Source: an uncultured Lachnospiraceae bacterium
GTDB lineage: Bacteria; Bacillota; Clostridia; Lachnospirales; Lachnospiraceae
Direction of reading: 5' to 3'
Assembly (NCBI GenBank): GCA_902803245.1
Contig: CADCPJ010000266.1
Coordinates: forward strand, 1-6,341
DNA length: 6,341 nucleotides
Part shown: positions 1 through 6,341 of the stretch, one piece after another
Position numbering within the stretch: position 1 is the stretch's first letter
Layout of the letters: each line of letters starts with the position of its first letter
Translations under genes and position numbers: made by a program
Notes under the pieces: generated by a model
Databases searched by the model: none
Told to the model about the DNA's origin: nothing
The model's input: the letters and a program-made list of their open reading frames with translations, nothing else

Positions 1-2642
1 AGCTCCTCTCCGAGGGAGTCCTTCAGCATCCTCCTCCGTATGGCCTGCCTCGAGAGCGTCTTCGCCCTCGTCCGCCTCCTGTAATCGAGATATCCCGACG
101 CGATGCCGAGCTCCGGATGTACGAGAAGGTCGGAGTTCATGTCCTGCATATTGAAGGTTTTCCCGAGACCCGCAGCAAAGACTATGGGAAATTCCAGGCC
201 CTTGCTCTTGTGCACGCTGTAGATGCGGACCACGTCGTCCTGCTCCGACAGCGTGTTCAGCTCACCGAAATCCTGACTGTACTTCTTCAGGTTCTCGATG
301 TAGCGGATAAAATTGAAGAGGCCGATGTAGCTCGTCTCCTCGTACTCCACCGCCTTGTCGACCAGCATGCGGAGGTTCATCGCCCTCTGCGCTCCGCCCG
401 GAAGAGCGGAGACATAGTCATAGTAACCGCTTTCAAAGAGGATGCGGTCAATCAGCGAGTGGAGCGGCGTGTCGGGAAGGGCCTCCCGCAGTCTGTCATA
501 GAGGGCAAAGAAGTCCTCCAGTCTGCCCTTCAGCGTAAGGTCCGTCCCGTCCCCGCAGGAAGAGGCATACGCCCTGGCCGCATCGTAGAGGGACACGTCC
601 CCTCTGTCTTTGCTGCCGGACAGGCTCACTCCTATGTCGGCGGTCCGGATGAGGGCCATTTCCTCGGAATTAAGTCCCGCAAATGCGCTCGTCAGCACCC
701 CCGCGAAAGGGATGTCCTGCTCGGGATTGTCGAGTATCGACAGGTAGTTCAAGAGGCCCGTCACCTCGGAAGCGCTGAAATACCCGCTCTTTGCGGTTGA
801 AAAAGCCGGGATCCGCATCGCCTCCAGCACCTTCTGGAAGACATCCGCCCACCCCTCCATGGTCCGAAGCAGGATGACGATGTCCCTGAACTGCACGCGG
901 CGCATGCGGCCAAGCGAAGGGTCATAGAGCGTCCCATGGCCGACCAGTTCCCGGATGCGCTCCCCGATCATGCGCGCCTCCATTTCCTTCGCATCGGAAG
1001 AAGCGAGCTTTCCCGCGGCAGGGGATCCGCTCCCGGCCTCGTCCTCCGTAAGCACGAGCATTTCGCTCCGAAAGCCCTCCGCCTCAGGGTAGGACGCCCC
1101 CTCGATGAGAGCCGCCGCCTCATCGTACTCCACCTGTCCGATTTCCCTTCGCATAATCTGCCTGAAAATGACGTTAGCGGTCGAGATCACCTCTCCCCTG
1201 CTGCGGAAATTCCGGTGCAGGTCGATCGCGGCCCCGGATGCGGGGTCTATCCGATAGCGCTCGTACTTTTTTGCAAAGAGCTCCGGCCTCGCTTCCCGGA
1301 AGCTGTAGATGCTCTGTTTGATATCCCCCACCGTAAAGTAGTTCTGCTCTCCGTCACTTATGCGGCTTACTGCGGTGAGGATCGCCTCCTGGAGGTAATT
1401 GCTGTCCTGGTACTCATCGATCATGACCTCGCGGAAGCTCTCGGACAGTTCCCTTGCGGCATAGGTCCGCTCCCCGTCCTCCACGAGGATGCGGAGCGCA
1501 TAGTGCTCGAGGTCGGAGAAGTCCATGACGCGTTTTCTCTGCTTGATCTCCCGAAAGCGCCCGAGAAATCCGGACGTGATCTCAAGGAGCGTGGCGATCG
1601 GCCCCGCGCTCTTTCCTACGAGGTCCGCCGCCTCTTCGGCCGAAGTGGGAAAGTAGTCCGTAAGGAGGGATTCGCGGATCTCGTTCGCCTTGCCGCGGAG
1701 CTCTTTGAAGAGGGCGGCAAGCTCTGCGTCTTCCCCTGCCTCCGCCTTCTTGCGGGAGAGAGGCACGGCTTTGAAGTCCTGCAGCAGTTTCCTGCACAAG
1801 TCGTAATCGGAGGCTGTCATTCCATGGCCTTTCGCTGCCGTTTCCTTCAGCTCCCGGAAGAGCTCATAATCCGCTGACGCGGAAGGGATGTAGCGGGACG
1901 GGCCTGAGGGGCTCTCCGCTATCTCAAGGCATCTCTTCACATAGCCGTATCCGGACCGGATCTCCTCCGCCGCGTCCGCTGCAAATTCCTTCATCCACGG
2001 CTCTTCCATCATCCCGTCCGCGGAGTGAACCTCCAGTCCGCGGAGGCAGGAAGCAAGATAGCCCTCCGCATCCGGGCTGCTCTCGGCGGTCGCCGCAATG
2101 CGAAGCACGGATTTCTCAAGCTGGTATTCCGTCTTGCCTGCGGCAAAGGTCTCCACAAAATCGACCATCCTCTTCTGAAATTCGGGAGAAGGATCCGCAT
2201 AGGCCTCTTCGAGCACTTCCTTAAGCGCGTCCTGCCGGATGAGCTCGATCTCGCCCGCCTCGGCGATCCGCGCGCCCGGAGTGATCCCGATGCGGTGGCC
2301 GTAGTTCTTTACCACATAGGAGCAGAAGCCGTCGATCGTCGTGATCATGGCCCCCGGAAGAAGCGTGACCTGGCGCGCGAGGTGCGGGTCATCCGGGTGC
2401 TGTTCCCTCTCCTTAAGGAGCGCCTTTAAGAGCCGGTCCCGCATCTCTCCGGCCGCAGCTTTTGTGAAGGTGACGATGAGGAGCTCGTCGATATTTGCGG
2501 GATCCTCCCTGTCACAGATCCGGGAGAGGATTCTCGCCACAAGGACCGCGGTCTTCCCGCTGCCCGCGGCGGCGCTGACGAGGATATTCCGCCCCCTCGT
2601 CTCTATGACACGCTTCTGTTCTTCCGTCCATTTCACCGCCAT
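1..2642 (-). CDS. addA: AddA, helicase-nuclease subunit of AddAB (5' part, C-terminus beyond window)
   Basis: This is the motor subunit of the AddAB double-strand-break resection enzyme, a superfamily 1A (UvrD/RecB-like) 3'-5' helicase that in the family also carries a C-terminal nuclease. The 880 visible residues run in one unbroken frame to the window edge; Bacillota AddA proteins are usually about 1200 or more residues, so roughly the last quarter is missing. Visible motifs in order: Q-motif WTEEQ (5-9), Walker A AAAGSGKT (24-31, Lys30), motif Ia VTFTKAAAGEMR (57-68), TIDGFC (102-107), motif II DEYQD (409-413), motif III GDIKQSIYSFR (from 439), motif IV RNFR (477-480) and motif V HKSKGLEFP (811-819). 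Helicase motif VI and the nuclease D-x-K motif should follow just past the left edge, so nuclease integrity cannot be judged. The ATG start at 2642 overlaps the addB stop by one base, is preceded by GAGGA at a 6-base spacing, and puts the Walker A motif at the normal distance from the N-terminus. No frameshift is seen. Confidence 0.96.
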   Translation of the reverse strand, partial: MAVKWTEEQKRVIETRGRNILVSAAAGSGKTAVLVARILSRICDREDPANIDELLIVTFTKAAAGEMRDRLLKALLKEREQHPDDPHLARQVTLLPGAMITTIDGFCSYVVKNYGHRIGITPGARIAEAGEIELIRQDALKEVLEEAYADPSPEFQKRMVDFVETFAAGKTEYQLEKSVLRIAATAESSPDAEGYLASCLRGLEVHSADGMMEEPWMKEFAADAAEEIRSGYGYVKRCLEIAESPSGPSRYIPSASADYELFRELKETAAKGHGMTASDYDLCRKLLQDFKAVPLSRKKAEAGEDAELAALFKELRGKANEIRESLLTDYFPTSAEEAADLVGKSAGPIATLLEITSGFLGRFREIKQRKRVMDFSDLEHYALRILVEDGERTYAARELSESFREVMIDEYQDSNYLQEAILTAVSRISDGEQNYFTVGDIKQSIYSFREARPELFAKKYERYRIDPASGAAIDLHRNFRSRGEVISTANVIFRQIMRREIGQVEYDEAAALIEGASYPEAEGFRSEMLVLTEDEAGSGSPAAGKLASSDAKEMEARMIGERIRELVGHGTLYDPSLGRMRRVQFRDIVILLRTMEGWADVFQKVLEAMRIPAFSTAKSGYFSASEVTGLLNYLSILDNPEQDIPFAGVLTSAFAGLNSEEMALIRTADIGVSLSGSKDRGDVSLYDAARAYASSCGDGTDLTLKGRLEDFFALYDRLREALPDTPLHSLIDRILFESGYYDYVSALPGGAQRAMNLRMLVDKAVEYEETSYIGLFNFIRYIENLKKYSQDFGELNTLSEQDDVVRIYSVHKSKGLEFPIVFAAGLGKTFNMQDMNSDLLVHPELGIASGYLDYRRRTRAKTLSRQAIRRRMLKDSLGEE

Positions 2643-2644
2643 CA
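2640..2644 (-). other. addB/addA TGATG stop-start overlap
   Basis: The addB stop codon TGA (2644-2642) and the addA start codon ATG (2642-2640) share the A at 2642. Such one-base overlaps commonly accompany translational coupling, in which a terminating ribosome restarts on the next gene. Here that would help make the two subunits of a heterodimer in equal amounts. The overlap is directly visible; the coupling is inferred. Confidence 0.85.
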
Positions 2645-5600
2645 CGCATCCTCGCTTCCGTCGTCCATGTTCATCAGAATCTGATCCTCATCCATCACGC
2701 GAACCCCCCGGTAAGTGCATCCGGGGATGCGGATATCGAATCCGCAGACTCCCCCGTAGGGACAGAAGGTACACGCAGTGTCTCCCCGCAGCTCATAGGG
2801 ATCGACCGACACGCTGCCGGACATCATTTCCTCCGCAGCATACCCCGCGAGTCTCTTCACATAGCGGCACACCGTCTGAAGATCGCCGGGACTAAGAACG
2901 GATGACCTGGCCGTGAATCCCCCGTCCTTTTTGAGGCCCACGGGTATGACGTCCGATTCGCTCCCGTCCGTGAGGTTTCTGTCCATATGCCGGACGGCAT
3001 CCTTGTCCGCGGCCGCAACTCCCGACATTCTGAGCTCTTTTAAGACCCTGGCCCTCGTCTCCTCTTCGCTCTCCCCCTCCCGCGCGTCGACTACCGGATC
3101 CCTGATCTCTGCGTAGAACATCCCCGCAAGGACGTTCTGCGCGTTCTCCTCCCGCATCAGGTTCATCGCCGCATTTGCGTACACCGGCAGCTGCATCTGC
3201 AGCCCGTAATACACCTTCAGAAGGTCAAACCTGGCGGAGCCCGTTTTATAGTCGATGACCTTGATGTACTTCACATTGCTCTCCCTCGCGACGTCGGCGC
3301 GGTCGATGCGCCCGGTCAGATACATCTTCGCTCCGCCGCTTAAGGGAAGCTCCATGAGGGAGGCGTCCCCCCTCTCAAGAAATACCGCCTCGAGTTCCGC
3401 CGGCACGAAATCCCCTGCCGCAAGCTGAACGGACTGGGCCCACACGGTCTCCTCCATGAGGCGCGTCATCCGCTCGATCTTGTAGCGGTCCCTGGCGCTC
3501 TCCGCAAGGACCCCGCTTCCGTACTCCTTGGCCGCGGTCCGCACCGAAGATGCGGCAAGTTCGTCCCTGAGCTCCCTGTTTCCGGATAGTTCCGCCCAGC
3601 TATGTCCCTCATGGGCGCATCTCTTCGCAAAGATCTCCAGCGCCCGGTGAATCACAGACCCCATATCGAGACCGGTAAATGCGTACTCCGGCCTCTCCTT
3701 CAGCTTAAGGCCGTAAGACAGGAAATGAGCATAGCGGCACTCAAAGAACTTTTCAAGCCTCGATGCGGAGTTTTTCAGCACCTCCCCGTAGAGCGCTTTG
3801 GCCGAGGCGCGGCTGATCCGGTCCTCCCTGCTCTTTATCCCGGCGGCATGAAGGAGCCTCCCCACGCGCTCCGAGTATTTCCCGTGGTGAAGGTAATAGG
3901 AAAAGAGCTCGAGGTAAGCGGGACTCAGTTCCCCTTTGTCCAGCGAGGCGAGCGGGGGCGCAATCAGCGAGATTCCGGCGTCTTCCCTCTCCACAAGCAT
4001 AAGGAGGTCCTCCTCGTCCCGCTCCTTTACAAGATCCGGGAACAGCTGCATCAGTGAGGAAATGAGGAATGACGGGCGCATGACTTCTCCCGCCGCATTT
4101 GACATCGTCCAGCTCAAGATCAGGCGGTCGGACGGCTTTGTCAGCGTCAGATAGAGATAGAACCGGTCGATCTCAAGCTGCTGCCGCTTAACCGGCTTCA
4201 GCTTCAGTTCCTTTTCGAAGAGGCGCTGCCGGTCCGCCTCCGTGAGCACACCGCCGGCCGACGGGGCCTTCGGGACCACGCCCTCGTTGACGCCGACGAA
4301 AAAGAGGACCCTGACATCCTGGAGGCGGCTCCGCTCCACGTCCCCGATCACGACCTGGTCATTCCCGGGAGGGATAATTGCGACGCGGGCCTCGGCAAAT
4401 CCCGCCTCCAGCAGCTCCCGGTAATCCCTCATGGAGATGCTCTCTTTGCCCAGCACCGCGACAAGCTTGTCGAGGAAGCTGACGATGTAAGGCCAGACCT
4501 GGGCATACTCCCGCGCGAGATCCCTGCGGCCCTCGTCGGCAAAATGCCTCTCTTTTTCCCGAAGCTTCTCCTCTGCGCGGACGCGGAAGCAGAAATCGCA
4601 GAGGGCGGCCGTCTTCTCCCGGACGGTCCCTCCCCTCCTTGCCAGTGCTTCCGTCAGGGGATCGAGGAGGTCCATGATCTCCTTCCGCAGCGCATTGAGG
4701 GATAGGAGTTCGCCCTTGTCTTCCCCGCGGTAATGCCTGATAAACGGCTCTCTCCACATCTTCCTGCCGCGGATTCCGCAGGCCGCCGCATAGTTTTCCA
4801 GATGGTCGATGGCAGCGGGATCGAAATCGGTCATCCCCGATCTTAACATCCGGAACATGCTGCTGTAGGAATAGTTCTCGGTCACGGCCTCGAGCGCGGC
4901 TCTTAAGAACTCCATGAACGGGTTTTTCTTCAGCGCCCGCTTCTCATCCACAAAAAACGGAATCCCGTATCTTATGAAGATCTCTCTTACATAGTTCCCG
5001 TATGCGCTTAAGTTTCCAGTCACCACTGCAAAGTCCCTGTAGCGGTACCCCTCCTCCCGGACCAGGCGGCAGATCTCCCGGGCCGCATACCGGATCTCGT
5101 CCCGCCCGGACACAGCCTCGAAGAGGCGGACGGCATCGCCTGCCCTTATCCGGCCCGCCCCCTCATCCCCGCCGTCCGGGATATTCCCTGGCCGAAACAG
5201 GTTCCTCTCGATTGCTCCAAGGGCCGGGCAGAGGGCATGGCGGCCCACGCCGGACGGAACGCAGATCCGCCCGTGGGCGGGAGTGCCCGTCTCCTCCGCG
5301 ATTCCTATAAGATCCGCTGTCATCTCCCGGCTTAAGGCAAAGAACTCCCTTCCCGGCTCTCCCTCCCCGGACAATTCCCTTGCGTCGGCCGTCACCGTGA
5401 CGATCATGTCCCGGACCACTGTCATGAGCTTCTTTATGAGCAGAAGCTGCAGAGGCGTAAACCCGGTAAAGCCATCGAGCACAACCACGGCTCCCCTTAT
5501 GAAGCGGGATTCCCCTACGAGCCCGGCAAGCCTTGCCGGCAGCTCCTCCTTGGTGAGGTAGGTTCCTTCGAGCCGGCTGCGGAAAGCCTCAAGGATTCTT

Positions 5601-6100
5601 GAAATGTCGCTGATCTTTGCTTCAAACGGACTTCCCGCCCCGCCTTTTTGCCCCTCGCCGCCGGAATCCCCCAGAATTCCCTTGAGCTGCTCCGGCCCGA
5701 CTCCGTAGAGGAGGCACTCGGATATGAGCGCCTTCATTTCCGCAAGGAACTCAGGCCTCCCGATGAGATCGCCGTAATAGGAAAGATTCTTTTTCTCCTC
5801 CAGTGCGATTTTCTCGAGGAGGAAAGTCTTCCCGATCTCCTCGAGCATCTCTTCCTTCCTGTATCCCATCTCATCAAACACGCGGTACGAAAGGCGGGTG
5901 ATGCTCAAGACCTCGATGTTCATGATCCCGTGCCTTGGATGGAGTTTCACGATGCTTCTTTGGGTCTCCATCGTGGCCTGCTCGGGCACAAGAACAAGAA
6001 AGCGCCGGTCCGGCGCTTTCAGAGATTCCTCTATGATATGCTCATATACGGCGTGGGACTTGCCCGTCCCAGCCCCTCCGAGGCAGAGTATGAGTGCCAT
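2642..6100 (-). CDS. addB: AddB, helicase-like/nuclease Fe-S subunit of AddAB (complete)
   Basis: This is the complete second subunit of the AddAB helicase-nuclease; its 1152 residues match the roughly 1150-1170 usual in Bacillota. In the family, AddB carries an inactivated helicase fold used in Chi recognition and a RecB-type nuclease that cuts the 5'-ended strand. Visible motifs: Walker A GGAGTGKS (8-15, Lys14); VVLDGFTGFTPLQ around Asp209; RDFAVVTGN around 356; YSYSSMFRMLRSG (410-422); GDVERSR (586-592) followed by FVGVNEGVVP (601-610); and a degenerate motif VI, LTLTKPSDRL (651-660). The nuclease domain has GRIDRAD (930-936, Asp933), IDYKTG (949-954, Asp950 and Lys952) and GLQMQLPVY (966-974). 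The 4Fe-4S cluster ligands are Cys788 (FFECRYAHF) and C-x2-C-x5-C at Cys1110, Cys1113 and Cys1119, which staple the ends of the nuclease domain. A glycine-rich stretch at 144-158 looks like a variable surface linker. The ATG at 6100 is chosen for its GGAGGA site 8 bases upstream and because Walker A follows directly. Confidence 0.97.
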   Translation of the reverse strand: MALILCLGGAGTGKSHAVYEHIIEESLKAPDRRFLVLVPEQATMETQRSIVKLHPRHGIMNIEVLSITRLSYRVFDEMGYRKEEMLEEIGKTFLLEKIALEEKKNLSYYGDLIGRPEFLAEMKALISECLLYGVGPEQLKGILGDSGGEGQKGGAGSPFEAKISDISRILEAFRSRLEGTYLTKEELPARLAGLVGESRFIRGAVVVLDGFTGFTPLQLLLIKKLMTVVRDMIVTVTADARELSGEGEPGREFFALSREMTADLIGIAEETGTPAHGRICVPSGVGRHALCPALGAIERNLFRPGNIPDGGDEGAGRIRAGDAVRLFEAVSGRDEIRYAAREICRLVREEGYRYRDFAVVTGNLSAYGNYVREIFIRYGIPFFVDEKRALKKNPFMEFLRAALEAVTENYSYSSMFRMLRSGMTDFDPAAIDHLENYAAACGIRGRKMWREPFIRHYRGEDKGELLSLNALRKEIMDLLDPLTEALARRGGTVREKTAALCDFCFRVRAEEKLREKERHFADEGRRDLAREYAQVWPYIVSFLDKLVAVLGKESISMRDYRELLEAGFAEARVAIIPPGNDQVVIGDVERSRLQDVRVLFFVGVNEGVVPKAPSAGGVLTEADRQRLFEKELKLKPVKRQQLEIDRFYLYLTLTKPSDRLILSWTMSNAAGEVMRPSFLISSLMQLFPDLVKERDEEDLLMLVEREDAGISLIAPPLASLDKGELSPAYLELFSYYLHHGKYSERVGRLLHAAGIKSREDRISRASAKALYGEVLKNSASRLEKFFECRYAHFLSYGLKLKERPEYAFTGLDMGSVIHRALEIFAKRCAHEGHSWAELSGNRELRDELAASSVRTAAKEYGSGVLAESARDRYKIERMTRLMEETVWAQSVQLAAGDFVPAELEAVFLERGDASLMELPLSGGAKMYLTGRIDRADVARESNVKYIKVIDYKTGSARFDLLKVYYGLQMQLPVYANAAMNLMREENAQNVLAGMFYAEIRDPVVDAREGESEEETRARVLKELRMSGVAAADKDAVRHMDRNLTDGSESDVIPVGLKKDGGFTARSSVLSPGDLQTVCRYVKRLAGYAAEEMMSGSVSVDPYELRGDTACTFCPYGGVCGFDIRIPGCTYRGVRVMDEDQILMNMDDGSEDA
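2649..2653 (-). promoter_or_regulatory. Ribosome-binding site of addA, inside the addB 3' end (GAGGA)
   Basis: GAGGA on the minus strand sits 6 bases (TGCGTG) before the addA ATG, within the last codons of addB (Glu-Asp-Ala-stop). It is the only purine-rich site suitably placed for the addA start. Its position inside addB means that ribosomes finishing addB would pass directly over it. Confidence 0.7.
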
Positions 6101-6108
6101 GCGGCGTT

Positions 6109-6114
6109 TCCTCC
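6109..6114 (-). promoter_or_regulatory. Ribosome-binding site of addB (GGAGGA)
   Basis: On the minus strand, GGAGGA lies 8 bases (AACGCCGC) before the ATG at 6100. It is a near-perfect match to the anti-Shine-Dalgarno sequence and fixes the addB start. The 73-base gap upstream of the start (6101-6173) is relatively A/T-rich around this site. I see no clear promoter boxes and no stem followed by a T-run in that gap. Confidence 0.85.
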
Positions 6115-6173
6115 AAACAAAACTCTGTTTTTAAGCTGACTGAATGTTTCCTCTTATGAGGCGGCAATCCGGG

Positions 6174-6341
6174 TCATTTTCCGCCGATTCCATCCGTCTC
6201 CCTCTTGAAGTAATACATCTTCGCACCGTACTCCCCCATCTCCGGAGGAATCGGTATGCCGCACTCGCAAAGTCCGGATCCGGGATACACCCCGCCCTCA
6301 TCTCCGAAGACGTCCTCGAGGCTGTAAAATGCGCTCTCGTC
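6174..6341 (-). CDS. C-terminal tail of an unidentified protein upstream of addB (partial)
   Basis: An open frame enters from the right edge and ends at a TGA at 6176-6174, giving the last 55 residues of a protein whose start lies outside the window. The tail is acidic at first (DESAFYSLEDVFGDEGG), then has a CECGIPIPPE segment and a YGAKMYYFKRE segment, ending in GIGGK. The C-x-C-G-I-P element resembles half of a small metal-binding knuckle, but only two cysteines are visible, so zinc binding is a guess. I do not recognise the family. The frame is supported by having no stop over 55 codons, by C/G-rich third positions like those of addB, and by lying on the same strand 73 bases before the addB start. 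That spacing permits co-transcription with addBA but does not prove it. A chance open frame of this length in GC-rich DNA remains possible. Confidence 0.6.
   Translation of the reverse strand, partial: DESAFYSLEDVFGDEGGVYPGSGLCECGIPIPPEMGEYGAKMYYFKRETDGIGGK

Noticed and set aside
936..1877. A 313-residue open frame on the plus strand, and a 227-residue one at 117-800
   Set aside because: Both are antisense to addA, whose frame carries all the expected helicase motifs. Their translations show no recognisable domain, and long antisense frames are expected in GC-rich genes with biased third positions.
1..2642. AddA appears to lack helicase motif VI and the C-terminal nuclease domain
   Set aside because: The frame is still open at the left edge, about 60 residues past motif V, where motif VI would be expected to come next. 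The absence is due to the window boundary, not to a truncated gene.
2341..2895. A plus-strand open frame of 184 residues across the addB/addA junction
   Set aside because: It is antisense to well-supported genes. Its product is rich in Ser, Arg and Pro, typical of a shadow frame, and I see no motif in it.
4359..4757. A minus-strand open frame of 132 residues inside addB in another frame
   Set aside because: It is an out-of-frame reading of addB with a Gly/Arg/Pro-rich composition. The addB frame runs through without interruption and carries conserved motifs on both sides, so there is no sign of a frameshift.
6118..6168. Possible promoter for addB: TTGCCG, 17 bases, TTCAGT on the minus strand, or the nearby TTAAAA
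   Set aside because: The -10 candidate matches the consensus at only about half its positions, and TTAAAA is at the wrong spacing from any -35 box. It cannot be told from chance by eye.
6141..6173. Possible terminator or hairpin between the upstream gene and addB (CCTC-ATAA-GAGG, and GGCGG paired with CCGCC)
   Set aside because: The stems are only 4 to 5 base pairs, one has a loop of about 16 bases, and neither is followed by a T-run on the minus strand. This is not enough for an intrinsic terminator.
1..6341. Chi-like AGCGG pentamers (the B. subtilis Chi sequence) scattered in the window
   Set aside because: A pentamer is expected about once per kilobase per strand by chance and more often in GC-rich DNA. 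The Chi sequence of this organism is unknown, so their presence says nothing here.

Overview
The window is the junction of a double-strand-break repair operon read entirely on the minus strand. Three reading frames run head to tail from right to left. First is the C-terminal tail (55 residues) of an unidentified protein at 6341-6174. Next is a complete addB (6100-2642, 1152 residues). Last is the first 880 codons of addA (2642-1), cut by the left edge of the window. Together the coding frames cover all but 73 bases.

Organism: the AddB-AddA pair in the order addB then addA, the strong GGAGGA ribosome-binding site, and an AddB with both a Walker A motif and a four-cysteine iron-sulfur signature point to a Gram-positive bacterium of the Bacillota, most likely class Clostridia. 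The DNA is visibly GC-rich, with codons favouring C or G in third position, so a GC-rich Lachnospiraceae-like lineage is a reasonable guess. It is an inference, not a determination.

How the genes work together: AddA and AddB form the heterodimeric ATP-dependent helicase-nuclease that is the Gram-positive counterpart of RecBCD. It binds blunt or nearly blunt DNA ends, unwinds and degrades both strands, and after meeting a Chi sequence leaves a 3' single-stranded tail for RecA. The two genes share one base at a TGATG stop/start junction, which suits translational coupling and stoichiometric production of the two subunits. The AddB nuclease triad and all four iron-sulfur cysteines are present. 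AddA shows every helicase motif up to motif V; motif VI and its own nuclease domain lie beyond the window.

I found no mobile element, CRISPR array, RNA gene, convincing terminator or previously undescribed system. Apart from the unidentified upstream protein tail, this is an ordinary, well-conserved housekeeping region. The many other open frames, including long ones on the plus strand, are shadows caused by GC-rich codon bias.
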